From assembly GCA_947184155.2 (NCBI GenBank), contig CAMXCT020001731.1, positions 62,001-126,000 on the forward strand: a stretch of DNA of 64,000 nucleotides. Reading direction: 5' to 3'. This document shows, in pieces, positions 40,673 through 53,743 of the stretch. A model generated the notes under the pieces. The model was not told the DNA's origin and did no database searches. It saw only the letters and a program-made list of their open reading frames with translations. This DNA comes from Cladocopium goreaui. Taxonomy: Eukaryota > Sar > Dinophyceae > Suessiales > Symbiodiniaceae. The first letter of the stretch is position 1. Every line of letters begins with the position of its first letter. The position numbers were made by a program, and so were the translations under genes.

Positions 40673-43220
40673 GCTCGTCCCTTGCGCTTCCGCTTGACGC
40701 GGCTGCTTCGTGCAGGGGGAGCAGATGATGCTAAGCCTCGGTGGACTTTGCCAGAGGCCAGAGTTCACCGGAGGTATCCTAAAATGGGACCAGGTTTCCG
40801 GAAAACCATGGAATACCCCATAAAAATGACCATTTTTAGTATAAAATATGACCACTTGGATGTATATTTTGGAGATATTTCAGTATTGGAAAGTCTTGGG
40901 GCTCATTTTAAGAAATCCCCAAATGGAAACGAAACGGATGAGAAGAAACGATAAGAAACCCAGGGATGTTGTGAGAACCCAGGAATGTGTCCGAAATGTT
41001 TGATGTTTAGATGTTTTTTATGAAGGTTTATGTCATTGAATTTACCCCGCCAACATTTCTGATTGAAATCGACAACTGCAAATCATCTATCAATTGGAAA
41101 ATTGGTTGATGGATTGATGAATACTACTGGTTGAGAATGATTGATTCGATGTAAGAAAGACATGTGTATGTTGTTCTTTTTGTCATACACATCTGCCCAC
41201 GGACTGGATTGACCACGTGTGCCAGGCGGATTATCACAAGTATACCTATCAGCCATCCATCCCAGACAAGCACTTCAACATCGGCCATTGGAATTATGTT
41301 TGGACCTCAAAGATGAAGGCAGCATAGCTATGCCATAGCTATGCCATTGCTATGTGGCTGGATTGGAGGTGTTCTGGTGTTTCAAGCAGCCATTTCTCTG
41401 TAGCGTCAGAGACTTTGACTAGAGAGAAGTTTCTGTCGAAATGATATTGTAGCATACTGTAGCGACAGTTGTGTGCTGAAACTCGCTGAAGCATCAGGAG
41501 TTCTTTCATTGATTACACTCATGTCCAATGATCCTGCTGTGATTTATTGTACATTTAAAGGTTGTTAACTCTTAGTCCCTGGCACACATGTTTATTTGTC
41601 GAGACCAGAAAATATCCAATCACCAGCCAAGATACATATGAATATATGTTTTTTATATACGTATATACATATATATATATACACATATAGATATACATGT
41701 ATGTAAATGTGTGTATAAACGGGTTTGTCAGGAAACCTGAAAAACGCCATGAAGTTTGCTGAAATGACGACAAACCATGGGATTTCGGGGCCCCAAACAT
41801 CAGACATATCGGTTTACGACATACCCACAGTGTTTTTCAAAGTGTTCGCAGAGTTTGGTTCAAATTTTCAATTTAATGCATTTATGTTGCTTCATTTTAG
41901 GGGTTGACATCTATGCCGATTAGCATTTATTTGAAAATGGGCGGCCCCCTAAAATCCATAGTTTATCATCATTTTCCCGGCATAAACTTGGTGTAAATCT
42001 GCTGCATTTTCCACACCCATACTCGGGACAGGTGGTTATATATCCCATCCCTTAAGATATCCACATTGTAAATCCCATAGAATCGCCATGTTCTAAGGTT
42101 AAATCGCCAATCAACCCATGTATGGTGCAATTGGGTAGTTGCATTATCATTGGTTCATAATTGTTCTTAATCAGTAACCAAGTAACCATAAGTATGTAAT
42201 CATATATGGAAAACGTACAATCAAAAGTTCAATGATTCTTTTATATGTTCTCAACCTGCCATCACTGGACAGCTTTCCCAAGGCGCCAATTACCATGTGG
42301 CTTCGAGCCCGCCGTCCAGCGATGGAACGCGTCATTGGAGACGTTGGAACTTAGACCGGGAATACGGGGGAAGATTTCGGAGGATTTCGGAGGATTTAAC
42401 CATGAACAAATGGGTTTTTTTGATGGCATTCCAACCGTTGAGAAATCGGGATCTAATGGGACTTCATCATGATAAGTTGGGATTTCCAGTTTTAAGCATG
42501 GAAAATGTGGGTCCCATGTGGGTTTCATGCGATATTCATCGCAATATTTGGTGGGATATCGAAATATAAGCAAGTCACTAACATTACTGTGTCAACCTGA
42601 AACCGGGGTATTACCTCCAATATCAGGAGGGAAAATGATGACAAACATTAAATTGTGTGGTACCCTATTTTCAGATGACTCCATTTGAGATATCGGCTTG
42701 GTTCAAAACTCTCAAAATCATCGACTGCACAAAGGTAGATGGTTTAATGCTGGGACGTGCCCGAATTGGGCTGGGATGCGTGAGACATGGCCAAACATCA
42801 AAGCATCCTAGATGGCTCTCATAGAATCATTTTGTGGCAAAGACATCATGGGGTCATGGGGTGTGGGACAATGGCATTTAGAAACAGTCACAGCTACCAG
42901 TGGGGCCCTGAGGTCTATAGCACACTGACGGCCACCGGAACTGCAGTTTGGTCGCCGATTTCTGTCCGGCACCAAAACAGACCGTGGATGTGTCCATTGT
43001 GGTCGGTTTTAGTCCCCATTCACGGACGCACCCATGACGTAGATTTGGTGACAAGAATCCTGTGAAACCAACAACACTTTAACATCAACACCTTAACAGC
43101 CTGAACATCTTCAAATTTATTCCATGGATTCCCCATGTCCAGTTCCCCAAGTTCCCCAAGTTCCCGGCATCAAATCATGCCAAGGCCAATCTGGATGCCC
43201 ATCTTCCGGGTTTCGGCTAC
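40673..43220 (+). CDS. Unrecognised multi-exon gene, upstream part
   Basis: Protein-like segments occur in order: 40673-40752 (RFRLTRLLRAGGADDAKPRW), about 41200-41315 (TDWIDHVCQADYHKYTYQ and HFNIGHWNYVWTSK), about 42265-42350, about 42905-42985 (VYSTLTATGTAVW) and about 43174-43219 (ANLDAHLPGFGYKVLGLI). They are on + with AG/G starts, but I could not join all phases and do not recognise the protein. They may be the front of the gene that ends at 44881. Confidence 0.4.
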
Positions 43221-43891
43221 AAAGTGCTGGGCCTGATAGGCGATGGAAGCAGAACTGACGCAACTGGAACGATGAAACGATATGGAACGGACATGACCAG
43301 TGGAAAAAAAAACGAAAACTGCTGGAGATCATAGCTGGGAATGTGTTTCTAAAAGATTTTTCTCCGCATTTGCCAGGTGCCCTCATCGGTTACAACCTTG
43401 CAGCTTTTTGGTGGCATTTGGTTGAGATTTCATATGTATTCTGATGTAATTGGAGAACGGCAGAATTCGGTCCCACGCCCTTGAGTCTGAGGTCATGTAC
43501 GTGACTTCTCGCACAGAGGCACAGTCAGAAGAGAACCCCAAGAATCCCAATGTTCCCAGTTTGTTCAGCAATTCCTCAGACCAGAACAGAATCCCGCAGA
43601 GCCGAGAATGGTATTCAAACGGGAAACAGAAATCGATCGGTCAAGGCCTGGATGTTCCTGGAGAAGATGCGTTTGTATGCCATGGGTGATGAGCACCTTG
43701 ACAGATGAAATTTCTCAATCCATCTGCCATCATGTGTAAATTGCTTCATGTATGTTTGGTTATCACATCTACATGCCATACTGTTTGTTGCCGTTTGTTT
43801 ACTGATGCTTGTTTTGTTGTGCGCGTAGAAAATTCCTTTCGTTTGCCCTTGCTACTTTGAAGCCTTCGATGCAACATTTCGCCCAACCCGA

Positions 43892-44881
43892 GGTTGGTGA
43901 AGAAGGGATTCTTCATGTCGGATGCGGAGGATGCGAATGTGCATCGAATGTCTACGGAAGCTGCAAAAAAGGGATGGTTTGATTCAAGAAAGATCCCATA
44001 ACTATGAAGTTTGAAAGAAGGATCTGCAGAGCGCAAATGGCTGACAAACGAAAGCCTCGTCGAACGGCACCAGGAAGTTCACACACGGCAGCACAATTAC
44101 GACCATGATGTGGAGAGGCTGAACCACTTGTGGGAAGAGGCCAGACGTCTTTTGAGTCTCAAAATCTTTGAAAGTTTCGGAATTGTTTAGGAATTGTTTA
44201 GGCTGCACAGATTCTTGCTTAGATTCCTTCAAGATTCCTTCCTGTTCTTTGGCTTTCAAAGACTTCCAAAATCAGTCTCAGGCACTGGCTGACGCCACAG
44301 AGGCCCGATCTTTCGACAAGCCACTCGTCCAGATCGAGCTGTCACAGAAAGGTGGGCGGTCAAGGTTTCCGGTCTCTCCGAGTCTCTCCGAGTCTCTCCT
44401 TGGGTTTCACTGATTAGATCGTCCTTGGAACATCAGCCTGATGACATCAGCTCCACATGCCCCCCTTAGCCATTTCCATGAAACCAGTGCTGAGGCTCTG
44501 TGAGCACTTGCAGGTGGATCCTGAAAAGTTGCCAGTGAAGGAGATCCCAAAGTTCCTCAGTTGCAAGGATGCCATAGGGCTTCGAAGTTGGGGACGGCGA
44601 ACCTGGCGAGCCTAGGCCAGCAGGAAGGTTGCTATTAGGTATTATTAAGCTATTCTGATATTTAGACGGATTACATAAAGTTGTGGTGAAATTGAACGTC
44701 AAAACGGGATTTCTGGAGTGAAGTCATTTTCACAACGGGTTGAGATGTGTGACGCATGCGTCGCGCAATGGTGGGCAGTTGCCTTAACTTTTGGCAAAAC
44801 CGACCGTGCCAGGCCAATTTCGTGGCGTTTCAGCATGATGCCGTCGCTCGGAAAGCGTCGGAAAGTGTGGAAGAGTTCTAA
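43892..44881 (+). CDS. Unrecognised gene, C-terminal exons with coiled-coil character
   Basis: Five exons join in phase: 43892-43989 (MSDAEDANVHRMSTEAAKK), 44030-44139 (HDVERLNHLWEE), 44282-44351 (ALADATEARSFDKPL), 44470-44540 (MKPVLRLCEHLQVDPEKLP) and 44813-44881 (ANFVAFQHDAVARKASESVE), ending TAA at 44879-44881. Donors would be GA, GC, GT and GA. The sequence is charged and helical. No family or function is recognised. Confidence 0.5.
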
Positions 44882-45059
44882 AGATTCTAAAGTGCATCGA
44901 ACAGACCAGGACACACTGTGTGTTTGGTAGACTTTAATGTGGACAGCCTTCATGCGTAGCTGCTAGTTGGAGAAATCCATTGGTGCTATGAGAATGCTAT
45001 GAGAATGCTATGAGAATGGTTATGATGCTTATGATGCTTGAATTTCTAGTGGCTTGAAG

Positions 45060-46902
45060 GTATGGTCGGGATGACCCAGATGCCAAGACTTTTAGCTTTG
45101 CGCCAGTGGACAGCCCAGCAGTTTTGACCTCAATGTCCAAGTTGTTTCGAAGGGAAATGACATTTTACCGTATTTTACCATGCTACACAATGCACAAAAA
45201 CGCTTTACCAAAGGAATCTCCAAATTCGGTGTCTCACTGTGTTTACTTCTACATTGATGGATAGACATCTTTTTATTTTTTTGCTAAATACTCATCAAAT
45301 GTCCCATTTCTCAGGCCAGCAACTACTTCCTGTTGGATGCCGGCAGCTCGGGCGACTACATCGACCGCCAGGCGATTTCCAGATTGGTGAATTTCATCTG
45401 AAAGTAAGTCTTAGGAAGTCCAAGTATCTTTTCGTATCTTATAGTATCTTTTGTTTTTTAAGTGGAACAGTTTCTGTAAATGTTCAGCGATCTTCATTTT
45501 TCGCATCCAAATGTTGGTACCGGTTCCCTGCAGGACAACAAGCCGAATCCCATCCGCAAGGGCCGTCACATGTACACTGCTGCGTACATGCCTCCTACGA
45601 AGTGAGCGGATCCGGTTTTTTGGATGGCAAAGGATGCTTCAGATGAATATCAGATGAATATCAGATGAATATCCAGAGATAGCGATGTAGAGCATTTTGG
45701 AGATTTTTCAAAATGATGAAAAAAATTGTAAGATCATTGATTGCTCTTTGTTTTTCATGCCGGCTGAAGGCACATCTTATGAAGCCTTGCCACACAGTAT
45801 CTATTTAGATGTTTCTCGGAGATTAGGAAAGGAGGAATAAGTCGCGGAGAAAAAGACTGGCAGACTACACGCTGGACAGTTACGACAGTCACGATCGGAG
45901 TTCGCTTGCAACGCAGGGAACAAATGTCTCCTGATGAAAGAGGAAGGGCTCGAAGCGGCGCTCGCATCATCTTGAATGAATCAGTTTGAACCCAGCTGGC
46001 ACAATCAGGTGATGTTCGGTCACCCTTTGCCAATTCTCAATGCTACACAGCAGTTCTGGAGTTTACTGTTTGATTTGATGAAAGAGAGCGCAACATGACA
46101 GAGAGACCCGCTGGTGTGCCAACGCGGGACCCTTGGTGCAGTTCCGCCAAGTGAAGAGAGTGAAAAATGTGAAAAGCCAATCCCTTTTGGTGAAGCCAAT
46201 AATTTTAACATCCCCCTGTTGAGGTTTATTGTGTTTACCACAGATCAGATTAGACCCAAGTACAATTCATCACAGATTCGCCAAGGTTGCGACTTGACAC
46301 TCCTGGTCGCCGTCATGGCCATGTGCCATTGATTTCCAGTTGAGCCATGCCCAAAAGCATCCTGTCACCTGTCACTTTTACGGTTGAGCCATGAGGGATT
46401 CTGCGCTGCAGGTTTTTTACCCCCGAGAAGATCCAGCAGATCGGAGCTCAAGATGATCGGATGTTGGTTGTAGATGGTTGTTGATGGTTGTAGGGGAATG
46501 GATGGGAATGAATGGGAATGATGCCTCCATGTAAGGCAAGACCTCGAAGCATCTCTCGAACCCGATCAGGTGCAGAGCTGGGTTTAATGAGTAACTGGGC
46601 TGCTTGGATCCAATGTGCCATGGGGGATGAGAGTCTAACTCAAAGAGTCACTAGCAAAATGTGGGGAAAAAGTCAGTGGCTGTTATTTTTTGAGTTGGTT
46701 GGACTATTGGTTGGACTATTGGTTAGATGTATTTGATGTTACCAGATTGGGATGCAACATGGCGCGGTAAAGTTGGATGGGAAGAAGATGCAGCAACATC
46801 TCATTGCTCTGCAACCAATAGTTTGTGCATCGGATACTGGAATGTTCAGTGACCATCCGTACCATGGTTGACCTGATCCGCCCGCAACTGGAAAATTGTC
46901 AG
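45060..46902 (+). CDS. Unrecognised multi-exon gene
   Basis: Exons about 45060-45160 (DDPDAKTFSFAPVD), 45315-45369 (ASNYFLLDAGSSGDYIDRQ), 45532-45600 (IRKGRHMYTAAYMPPT), 46412-46466 (FFTPEKIQQIGAQDDRML) and about 46849-46902 (TIRTMVDLIRPQLENC). The second to fourth join in phase. The product is not recognised. The gene may run on into exon-like frames at 47440-47650. Confidence 0.45.
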
Positions 46903-49490
46903 GTGAAACCCTGGTTGGTCCGGTTGGCCCTGCACCGCTGCTGAGAGCAGCCTCCTTGCCGGTGCTGCCGCGGGAAGCTCCGCGGGAAGCTTCGGTGGCT
47001 GTGCCAGTGTCAGGATGCTGGGGTTCATCGTGATGATTTGGTGATGATTTGGTGATGCATGCTGAGAAAAGCTGAAAATGTTGGAAGTTGATGAAGTTGT
47101 TGATGAAGTGGATGGTGGTCAAGTGGCAAAGTATGGCAAAGTATGTCAAGCCCGAGATAGATTAAGTCTCGCAGGTTCAATGAATGCACGAGGTGACCTT
47201 GGGCCAAAGAGTGTGGAAGCAAAGTTGGCGTTGCAGATCTGGTTACGTTCAACGTCCAAAAGTTTGGGATGATAAACCATGATGAACCATGATAAACCTC
47301 ACTGGGCTAAAATTCATGTTGATTCATTGATTCTGGCGATGGGTGACTCACCAAAGAGTATTTCTTAAGGTCCGACGGCACGAGAAGTGGCAGTTCCCAT
47401 CCAACCTTCAACACAGGCCAGATCAGCGATCAGCACATGGGAAGTGTGCCATTGTCAGATAGGTTTCTTATCCAAAACTTGTTCCGTTTCAAACTTGGTT
47501 TCCCGGATATGGATTGCATTCGTCTCACGGAAATGGATCTGGTGGATTTTGGAGGTTCCCCGGAGCCGTATCTGCCATGTCAGGTGCTGTGCAGAGCAGC
47601 TTCGGAGTCCAAACTTCGGCCGACTCCAAAGCCTGTGCGCGGTGCTCGGGGGGAGGACCTTGACAGCCCTCTGAGAAACAAATCTGGAAATGGAAAATCC
47701 CTCATTTTTTAGATGAATTTCCTGGAAAGGCAATGGTTTTCTTTGTTAAATTTGGAGGGTAGTTTGCCAGTGAAAAAAACAGAATAATCAAACTTTAAGC
47801 TTAGTTCCGCAGAGAAGTTTTGGCATTGCCACGGTTTTTGTTTAAGGCAGAAGGAGAAGCCTCGCAGATCACCTGGAGGTGAGCGATGCATGGTTTCATG
47901 GAACCAACTGTCAACTGTGAAGCGCGCTATCGGTTGTAGCCCTCAACGCTTGGATTTGGATTTGGGATCTGGAAGGTTCAGAACCTTCACCACCACGGCA
48001 GTGGTCATGGAAATCACGGCAGTCCCAAGCTCAGAACCTCGGTGCGAAAAGCAGAGCTGCAGAGCTGACAGAGCTGACAGAGGTCAAGTCCACAACCCAT
48101 TCAGCGAGGCGGGTCCGAAATCCAGGTCTCACACGAGTTGGCATTTGAAATCTTCAATTTTTTGTGAACCAAACGAAGATAGAAAAGGACTGGTACTGTA
48201 ATTTGGTTGTATCATCAGATCCCTGAGAAGTTCGCCCTTCACCCCGTCAGGTTTGGGAAATGCGGCATGTGATGCTCCACCGGAGCGCCCCTGTTGGAGT
48301 CGAATCGCCCGGAAACCACAGGATTTCAGTCGGCGAAAGATGGCGAAAATGATGTGTGACAGGACCCCCAGAAACTTGCAACCAGAAACCTGGAATATCA
48401 TTATCATTCATTAACATTCATTAACTATGTAACATGTACATGATGTCTGTGTAAACCATTGTAAACATATTATATATACATACTGTATGTATTATCGATA
48501 TTATGTATGTAAATGTGTGTAATTTCATGTAAATGTACGTAATATCTGACTATGCAAACCTAAGATTTGATTTGTTGCTTCCGGCGACACCACTACCAAG
48601 GGCTGGCAAACCGAGCGATACAGAGCACGTGGAGGCAAAGTGGGATCCCACAAATGTTGAGCATTGCTAATTTAATCTATATAATTAAGCTATATAACTA
48701 TTATACAGCCTATATATATATAGCCTATAGCAGAAAAGAAAATCCAGGTGATGGCAGACACTGGGATGAGGAGGAGGTGCCCATTCCAAGGCTGGGACGA
48801 CCTTTTTAGGAGCCAACGTAAGATGCAAATTCTTAGGGGGATCTTAGGGGGATCTTAACATGGTTTTTTTGTTTCAAGGTTTTTGCTGAGAGTTTTTGAT
48901 CTGGTTGTGTGCGAAGTTCTCAACTTCGCGAGTGCTTTCATCATCCCATGAGAGTCGGCAGAAATAACTAGAAACTACAAAATATTGACAAAATCGAATC
49001 TTAAGCAAGAAACTATTTGTGCAGTTTCAATAAAGTTCCAGTTACACTGTGTAGACTTCAACCCAACCAGGCCAGCTTCGCGTTTCCATCGAGGTTATTT
49101 GGCTGGAGATAAGATCTCACAGGCTGGAAGGGGAAACCGAAAAACCGGGAAAAAAAAATGACCAGACGTGGTTGGAAGGTTGATCTTCTTCAGGAAGGAT
49201 CGGAATGCTGGTGAAGCACTAGAATCGAACTGTCGGCATCACAGGCTCGTGCCAGCATTGCTGCAAGGTGAGCATCTCAGAATGCTTTGGATATATCAGC
49301 AATAACAACAAAACAAACGTTTGCTGCCTGAAATCATTCTGTGAATTCTTCATTGTATAATATATGTGTGTCTTCATTTTCTTCTTCATCATCATCATCA
49401 TCATCGATGATGAACTCCAAGTACATCATATCTTTTCATAGTGTCTGCCTGTCAACTTCGCTGCTCAAGCCCTGATTGTCACACCGTTGC
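46903..49490. other. Region with weak exon-like frames only
   Basis: Candidate exons on + are 47440-47650 (FPDMDCIRLTEMDLVDFGG), about 48575-48655 (LPATPLPRAGKPSDTEHVE) and about 48745-48800 (GRHWDEEEVPIPRLG). Borders and family are unknown. AT-rich repeats lie at about 48455-48545 and 48660-48725, and a (CAT)n tract at about 49389-49405. Confidence 0.35.
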
Positions 49491-49924
49491 AGCGTTTCAA
49501 CACCCCTCAGCTCCCGTCATGTCAACCGTGGCAGTGATCCCTGAGAGCCGCCTCTTCGCCGCTTGGTAGATAGGATCCAGGAAAATTCATGAAATTGATT
49601 AATGACTGTTAATGAGTATTGACCATTCATGTCTATTAACGACTATTAATGAGTATTAATGATTATTAAATATTATTAATGACTAAATCCTGCTCAGATT
49701 TTGAACAAAGAATTGCACTTTTTCTACTGCACTATAGAGTTCCATGATGTTATGTCAACCCGGATTAATAAACCCTGGTTGATTAATTGTGGTGGTTCCC
49801 CCAAATAGTGATAAATGGCTACTGAAATGGTAACCCCCATATTTAAAAAAAAAAAAAAACGCCGTTCGGGGTTGATTAATCCCAGGTTGACATTACACAT
49901 GTTTGGCTTTTTGGCTTTCGCTAG

Positions 49925-51706
49925 TCAAAGCATCGAAGTTTTCCCGGGAAGTCACCGGGATGTCACCAATGGTCACCATGAAGATCCAATCCGAGGTCAG
50001 CGAGCCCGATCCTCGATGGTTCGGCAATGCCCAGAATCCTTCGGACACCAAGTCGCAGGTGAAGATCGGTTCATCGGTTTGATTTTTTTGACAAATTCCA
50101 AAGATCGGCAGTCAAAAGATTCAAAGTTTTTGGATGTCAAATCACTTCAACTTTCAGCAATTTTGTGCCAGGGATGGACCAACGAGAACTGGTTGAAGTC
50201 TCGATTTCATTTCAACTTTGCAGAGTACAGTGAAGGGCCTGGCGCCTTTGGTGTTCTGCGGGTGATGAACGATGACCTGGTGCAGGGTGAACGAGGAGCC
50301 ATGGTGGGCAATGGGTTTTGTGTTCATCTTGATCCTGGTCAGATCGGTGACATGTTTCCATAAACAGACCCAAATACAAACAACCACAAAACTTGTACTT
50401 CAAATGTAAAAAAATAAGTTAGTACAAAGAAGCTTTAATTTGCATCGACGTTTGTATTTGATGTAGGATGAGTGAACAGGGCAGAGGGACGCAAGAGACC
50501 GTTGCCCGTCAGGATTCGGAGAACACCCACATCGAGATATGGAGATCATGACCTTCATCGTGGATGGTTTTTTGACACATAAGGCCATCCGACATCTAAC
50601 ATCTAACATCTAACATCATCTAACATCATCTGACACATGATTTGCTGCTGAATTCTGGTGAAACCTCTGAGTTTTCCAGTGTTTTCTTGTTGAAAGTGGC
50701 AGCTTTGGTAGGACTCCCATGGGAATGAAGAGACCTTGGGTCGTGGAGGTGTTCAATTTATGACGGCAGGCCAGGGATGTGCCACAGATGTGCCATGAAT
50801 GTGGGATGATGTTCTCCAGACCAAAATGCCGTGCTGGTCAGCTGATCCGTAGATCATGATGAGGAACTGGCATTTACCACTCAGAGCACAACTTGGCGAA
50901 GGAACCTCTGAGGTTTATCCAGTGCTGGGTTGTTCCTTGCAAGTGCACTGGAAGATACTGGAAGTGTCACAATGCAAAGACGATCTGGGTTTGGTGATTT
51001 GACTGATGATTTCTCTCAGTTTCTCGATGGCTTAGTGAAGCCAGAATCTGAGGTTTCAGTGGTTCAAAACGGTTCAAACTTGTCAGCCGTTTCCAAGGTG
51101 CCACGCTCTCGTGGTTTGAAGCCCAACTATGGCTCAGCAGTTGGGAATGCAGATGCAGCAGCTGCACGCCGAGACCAGTGGGCACACTTGGCACTTTGGT
51201 CAAATGTATGGCAGAACAAGGTTTGAAAATTTGAAACAGGATAGAATCTACTGAATGTCAACTTCATTCAAATTAGTCAATTCTTAGTCCATTCGAGAGA
51301 GCTTCATTTTCTCTTCAAAATGCAGTCGAAAAAGTCGAAATCAAATGAATAGAGGACAGCCATAGGATAGCCATTCTGAAACATACGGGCTGCTTGGCTG
51401 CGCTGACCAAAGGTCTCGGATGAACTTGGCTCTGTGCCGACACCTGTGAAGATCAACCAAGACTGCAACGTCTTCGTGACTGAGCTGTCGCCAAACGTAG
51501 CTTCCAAAGCTTTGTCCATTGGCAAAGACAGACAAGCTTATCTCTTGTGCATCGAAGGTTCCGGCAAGATAGCTGGCCAGGACATGCAGAGGCATGACTC
51601 AGCTGAAATCAAAGGTCCATTTGAACTGGAGCTTTTGTCTGGAACTACTGGGGCCTACGTCCTTGTCTTTGAGATGGCTCTAACCCGTGATTCCCGTGGC
51701 AGATGA
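49925..51706 (+). CDS. Pirin-like (YhhW-type) cupin protein
   Basis: Exons: about 49925-50058, 50172-50286 (WLKSRFHFNFAEYSEG and FGVLRVMNDDLV), 50513-50583 (GFGEHPHRDMEIMTF), 50712-50769 (GRGGVQFMTA), 50874-50931 (GTGIYHSEHNLAKEPLRF), 51098-51190 (RGLKPNYGSAV, ARRDQWAHL) and 51413-51706 (PVKINQDCNVFV to the TGA). All phases join. The cupin metal ligands are visible: HPHR supplies two His, and HSEHN supplies His and Glu. Pirins bind Fe and act as quercetinase-type dioxygenases or as transcription cofactors; which applies here is unknown. Donors are GT, GT, GC, GC, GT and GC. The N-terminus is uncertain; a coding piece at about 49490-49546 may precede it. Confidence 0.88.
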
Positions 51707-53743
51707 TGTGACAATCTGAACATGTGCTGTGCAGAATTTGTTTGGCAAAGCCAATTACCTGGTTCGATCCTGGATACATGATGGATGAACAGGCTTAGCT
51801 TCAGGCTTGGTCCTGGAAATACGATGGACAAGCGTGATATCATCAGATGTCCTTTTAGATCTTTTAGATGTCCTTTTAGATGTCCTTTTATGCAAAGGTT
51901 ATGCATTTGAAACTGTACAGCATTGCTCTTGGGCTTAGACATCGACAATCCTTTGCATCGGCAAAAGTACAGACACTGCAAGGATGTTCATGCACTGCAA
52001 CATATACTTAAATATACTCTCTATATTTTGCGGGAGATGGCAAACTGTTGAAGTTGACAGCATCTCACGCAGTGTGGCAAGTGGACCGATACGAGCATGT
52101 TAGTTGGGAAAGCTTTCTCACTTGTGGTGAATGTCCAAGGAAATATGCAGAACAACATGCTGGGAGGCTGGGAAAGTTTTCAAGTTGAAGCACATATCTT
52201 TCGGATGATTCGGAGAGAGGGAAACTAGCATTCCGAAGAAGCCAAAAGCACAAAGACAAAGGCTAAAGCGGCTAAAGTTTAAAGGTTGAAGCCACAAGAG
52301 AAAAGTTGAAACTGATGCCACAAGAGCGATGCACAGAGAGCACAGAGAGCATAGGTCGGGCCAGCTTTCCCAGCGAGGCTTGGCCGGCTTGGAGATGTTT
52401 TCATGCCGAGACGAAGAAACATCTATCTGTCTTCATTCTATGTCTGACATCTTAACGTTTAAAATAGATCGTTAATTATATGTTAATATAGTGAAATCGG
52501 ATAAAATATCTCAGCATGTTCACATTGGATATAACATTTGTCAATGTCTTCAAGGTCAGGAACTGATTGTTTTTCTTTTGGCTGTTACTGTTGGGCGTGA
52601 CTTCACCCCCAGAACACTGTGAAGCTTTACTCCTTGCTTTGCAGACAGCTTCTCCAATGGGCTTTCGACCAGGCATGACACGCTCCACAAGAGAGAAGGA
52701 ATCGCCTGAATTGGTGCTGCAAACCGGGCGAAATGTGAGCAACCAGACTGGCAAAGTGACAGACAAAAAGATGCACAGACTTCAGCTGTATGTGCGTCCT
52801 ACGCGTCTCCACCCGGGTCGTTCCCAGCCATGCCGTTCTTATGCTGTTGACATAACCATCAATAAGATTTCATTTTCAATAGATTCTGACTTGACATCAA
52901 GACGTTTGTTGTCTGCTTTGGCATCAGTGTGCCACTGGCTGCCCGTCAAAAGACTCCTTCCTGCTGTTTCTCAAGCTGCGGCCGCGCCTGCTTTCTGCGG
53001 GCCGGCGATGTCCCTGACTTAGCATCCAGAGAAGCTGGGCCTGTAAAGAACAGCAGATGCGGATAGCAGATGCGGATACATTCAGCCGCATAGCAGATGT
53101 GTGCTTTCACTGGGACTTTAAATGTGGCATTCTTCGGCAAGTTAAAAGCAGGGAACAAATGCAGTTTGGATCTCTCAACTCAAATCTTTGTACATGCATG
53201 TACATGTAATAAAGGTGTATACATATATACATACATACATACATATTATGTACATAGTTACATACTTGTAGATGTGAAAGTGTATGGCTTTGCGTATGTT
53301 GATAACAAATTTTGCTTCCTATCTTGTCGCATACGCAACAGGACGACTGGCGAAGAGTAAAGTTGTAGACAGCTCCAGCTGAGGCAGAAGAATGAAGCTG
53401 CTCTTGCAGATAGCTCTGTTGAGCCCTGTCTTTGCATTGAAGACCAGACTCATTGTGGAGGCAGAAAAGACGGGATAAGTTGCCTTAGAAACTTAAAAGT
53501 GAAAAAGGAAGGAACATGGGCAAATTTGAACTCCAGAATGTCAGCTGAAAGAGGTGTTTCTTTTAACGCTTTAGCAACTGCTGAAATGTCCATGTCGGCG
53601 ACAGGAATGGTCTCACAAGATCAATGCATCGAGGACGGCGCAGAGTGGTCCGATCACAGAATATCACAGAGACTGAGTCACTGATTGCCACTGTTCAGAC
53701 TTTGGGACGGAACGCTGTGCCACTGATTGCCACTGTTCGACAG
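51707..53743. other. Region without a firm gene
   Basis: A 151-codon + frame at 52567-53022 has no ATG start; part of it (about 52651-52750) could be an exon. A frame at 53499-53684 is short. Short tandem duplications (gatgtccttttagat) lie at about 51848-51890, and a TA/CATA microsatellite at about 53215-53265. No family is recognised. Confidence 0.35.

Noticed and set aside
49389..49405. (CAT)n tract as a CRISPR or minisatellite
   Set aside because: It is a simple trinucleotide run with no spacers. No CRISPR-like array occurs in the window.
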